From Acephala macrosclerotiorum (lineage: Eukaryota > Ascomycota > Leotiomycetes > Helotiales > Mollisiaceae): a DNA stretch of 64,000 nucleotides. The notes under the pieces are model-generated. The model had not been told where the DNA came from and ran no database searches. It saw only the letters and a program-made list of their open reading frames with translations. This document shows positions 61,241 through 64,000 of this stretch, in pieces. The stretch spans positions 1-64,000 of the forward strand of contig MU119444.1 of NCBI GenBank assembly GCA_014904845.1, in the 5' to 3' direction. How positions within the stretch are numbered: position 1 is the first letter of the stretch; each line of letters begins with the position of its first letter. A program made the position numbers and the translations under genes.

Positions 61241-64000
61241 TTGATTAGTAATTGTTTAATTAATTATAGAATAGTTAGATTTTTATTTAAAAGAAATTAA
61301 TTTACAAAAAAAAAAATTTTTTTAAATAATTTGTTTTTTGTAAGAAAGTATTTAAAATAATTAATATATTTTCGAAAAAATAAAAATCTATAAAAATTTT
61401 CTTGTAAAAACGCGTTAAAAATATTAAAACTATTAAAAATTTAAAGAGAATAATGCGAAAACGATTTTAAGTTTGTATTTATTTTTTAAATTTACGTTTA
61501 TTATATAAAATAATAACGTTTACAAAAAACGAATAAAAAAATATAAAAACGATTTTAAATTTGTATTAATTTATTTGAATTTATATTAAAAACGAATTTT
61601 CAAAAAAATTTTCACATTTTTATTTGTTATTTGATTAAAAGTATATAAATATTAATAATAATATTTATTTGAATTCGAATTAAAATTTTCAATTTTTTTA
61701 TTATTTATTGTATAATTATTTTTTAAAATAATAAATTTATTTAAAATTAAATTTTTTTTATAATAAAAATAAATAGAAAAAAAATTTCGATTTTACGAAC
61801 GATAAAAATTTTAATAAAGTAATATTAAATAAATATATTTTTTATTATTTTGAAATATAAAAAAAAAAAAAAATTTTTAATTACAATTTATAAAAAAAAT
61901 TTTAAAATTTTTTTAAAAATTGTTTGTAAAAGATTTTACGTTTAATATATAAGAATTTTATATACTATTTATAAGATTTTTTATATATTTACAAAATTTG
62001 AATATTAAAAAATAAAAAATTTATTATTAATAATTTGAAAATTTTTTTATAAATAGATATAAATAAAAATTATCGATTAATTAAAAAATAAATTTTTTTT
62101 TTTTCAATAAAATTAATTAATTCAATTAATAAATTAAAATATTTTAATATTAGTATTTAATAATTAAAATATAATTATTTTTACGATTTTAATTATTAAT
62201 ACGAATTTTTTTATTACAAATACGAATATTTTTTATATTTTTTTTATTATAATTTTTTTTATAAATACGAATTTGTTTAATATAATATAAAATATTCAAT
62301 ATATTTATTAGTAATTTTTTCAATAGTAATCGAATTAATATAATAATTTATAAAGTATTTCTATTAAATTATTTACGAATTTAATAAAGATTTATATCGA
62401 TAATAAGAAGTATAATAAAGAATTATACGATATTTTTAATTGTAAATTATTGATTTTTTATAATTATTGTAATAAAATCGAATTATTTTAAAATTAATAC
62501 GATAAAACATTTTTTATTAGTTTTATAAAACGTGTAAACGCGTTTTATTTCGATAAATTTCTAGAAAAAAATTTCGATTTTATTACGTTAATAATAATAA
62601 TGAAAATTTATTTTAAAATTGAAAAAAATTACTAATTATATATATTTTTATAAAAAAAAACAATTTTAGTGAAAATTATTACGATTAATTCAATAAAAAC
62701 TAAATTGAAATATTTATAAATATTTTTCAATTAATTTCAAAAGATTTAATTAAATTTATTATTAGAATATTAAACGAAATATAATTTGTAAAATTAAATT
62801 ATTAACGTTTATTGAAATATTGAAAAATACAATTTTATTTTTTATAAGTTTATTAGTACTTTTGAAAGCGTTTACATTAAATTATAATTAGTAGTAAATA
62901 TTGCGATGCGATTACGTGAAATATAATAATATAATTTAAATTTTATTTTTTAAAATTAAAAAAAAAACGAATTCGATTAAAATTGAATTGAATTGATTAT
63001 ATTTATAGAAAATGAGACAAAAAACGCGATCGAATATAAAATTGAAAATATTGAAATCGAAAAATTTTTTAAGATAAATATTATAAAAATTTTAAATTTT
63101 AAAAAAGATTATATTAAAAAAAATACTCTATTTGTAGTAAATCGAAATATTACAATAATTTATTATTAGAATTTTCTCGTTAAAATAAAGAAAATAAAAA
63201 ATTTATCGAAAAATAATCAAATAATAGAAATTGATTAATTATTAATAAATATAAAAATAAAAAACGAAAATAAAAAATATTTTATTGAGTTTAAAAAAAT
63301 CGATAATATATAAATAATTAGTTTATTCGTTATATTATTACAAAAAAATATATTTAATATTTTATTATTATAATTTAAATTATTTAAATCGAATTAATAT
63401 TTATTTTTTATTTTTAAAAATTGATATTTTTTAGAAATTTTTTAAAAAATTATATCGAATAATAAAATTATTAAAATATTAATTATTGATTAATCGCAAT
63501 TTATAGTATTATAAAAATTTAATATTAATATTTAATTGAATATATTTATAATTAAAATTTATAAGATTCGTTTTAATAAAAGTATTATTTTATTATAAGA
63601 AATTATTCGAATTAATATTTTATTAAATATATATATTTTTTACGTTATTTTTATAAATATATATATTTTTATTTTATATTTAAAATATAAATATTATAAA
63701 TATAAAATTCGATAATTTAAAAAATATTTTAATTTAAAAAAATAAAATTGTTTTTATTATAAGAAAATAAAACTACTTATAAATATTATTATATTAATCA
63801 AAAAATTTTTTAATTTAAAATCATTTTATTAATATAAAATTATACTAATTATATAGACGTTTTAATTACTTATTAATACGACGTTTTATAAAAAGTTTTT
63901 AACGAATTAATTATAATATAAATATTAAATATATTCAATATTTTATTAAATATTATTATTACTATTAAATATATAAATAATTATTTAAAAAATTCAAATT
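61033..64000 (+). mobile_element. Family 1 LTR retrotransposon, plus orientation, cut by window end
   Basis: The 5' LTR is 61033-61240 (208 bp, TGTAAATACAATATTAG start, with the cgggactagcgccgcttgcg core preserved). The internal sequence follows the order of 16396-19200 to the end of the window, e.g. ttgtaagaaagtatttaaaa, then gcgattacgtgaaatataat. One interior deletion of about 100 bp relative to the full-length copy lies near 63090-63130. All frames are broken by RIP. Confidence 0.75.

Overview
The window is nuclear DNA of a filamentous ascomycete (Pezizomycotina). The evidence is short 46-95 bp spliceosomal introns with GTAAGT-type donors and CTAAC-like branch points, a divergent H2A/H2B pair, fungal-type ATG4, SQS1, JJJ1 and KGD2 genes, Zn2Cys6 and UstYa-family proteins, and blocks of extremely A+T-rich DNA with the marks of repeat-induced point mutation (RIP). 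The histone and housekeeping proteins look Leotiomycete-like, but the class is only a guess.

Layout. (1) 1-25.2 kb: RIP-degraded repeats. They hold two LTR retrotransposons that can still be delimited (5406-11693 and 16188-22400, each with matching LTRs and a 5-bp target duplication) and a less mutated repeat with a 206-bp tandem array (2833-4043). (2) 25.2-37.4 kb: a conserved housekeeping island: JJJ1-like co-chaperone (+), ATG4 (-), SQS1-like R3H/G-patch protein (+), histones H2B (-) and H2A (+), complex I LYR subunit NDUFB9 (-), and KGD2, the E2 of 2-oxoglutarate dehydrogenase (+). (3) 37.44-38.03 kb: a small A+T-rich block abutting a 5'-truncated, frameshifted esterase pseudogene. (4) 38.9-51.8 kb: a putative RiPP (ribosomally made, post-translationally modified peptide) gene cluster. 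(5) 52.5-53.6 kb: a Rei1-like zinc-finger paralogue. (6) 54.4-64 kb: RIP-degraded repeats again, including two more copies of the 16-22 kb retroelement in opposite orientations and a second copy of the tandem-array repeat.

The most notable system is the RiPP cluster. A 76-residue secretory precursor (46605-46835, minus strand) carries three 15-residue repeats with the shared core GADEYGAKWA, separated by Kex2-type Lys-Arg sites. Around it are two typical UstYa/DUF3328 proteins (44340-45437 and 48557-49299), a third membrane-anchored protein with two HxxHC motifs in an otherwise different sequence (47323-48060), a full-length 1462-residue ABCC transporter (38902-43935) and a Zn2Cys6 regulator (49554-51759). 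By analogy with ustiloxin, phomopsin and asperipin, the precursor would be cut in the secretory pathway, the UstYa-type proteins would oxidatively cyclise the core through Tyr and/or Trp, the ABC transporter would export or detoxify the product, and the regulator would switch the locus on. The core does not match any dikaritin core I know. No P450, tyrosinase or methyltransferase is visible, so the pathway may be minimal.

Gene models were spliced by hand. Every multi-exon model reported keeps frame and has a total length divisible by three.
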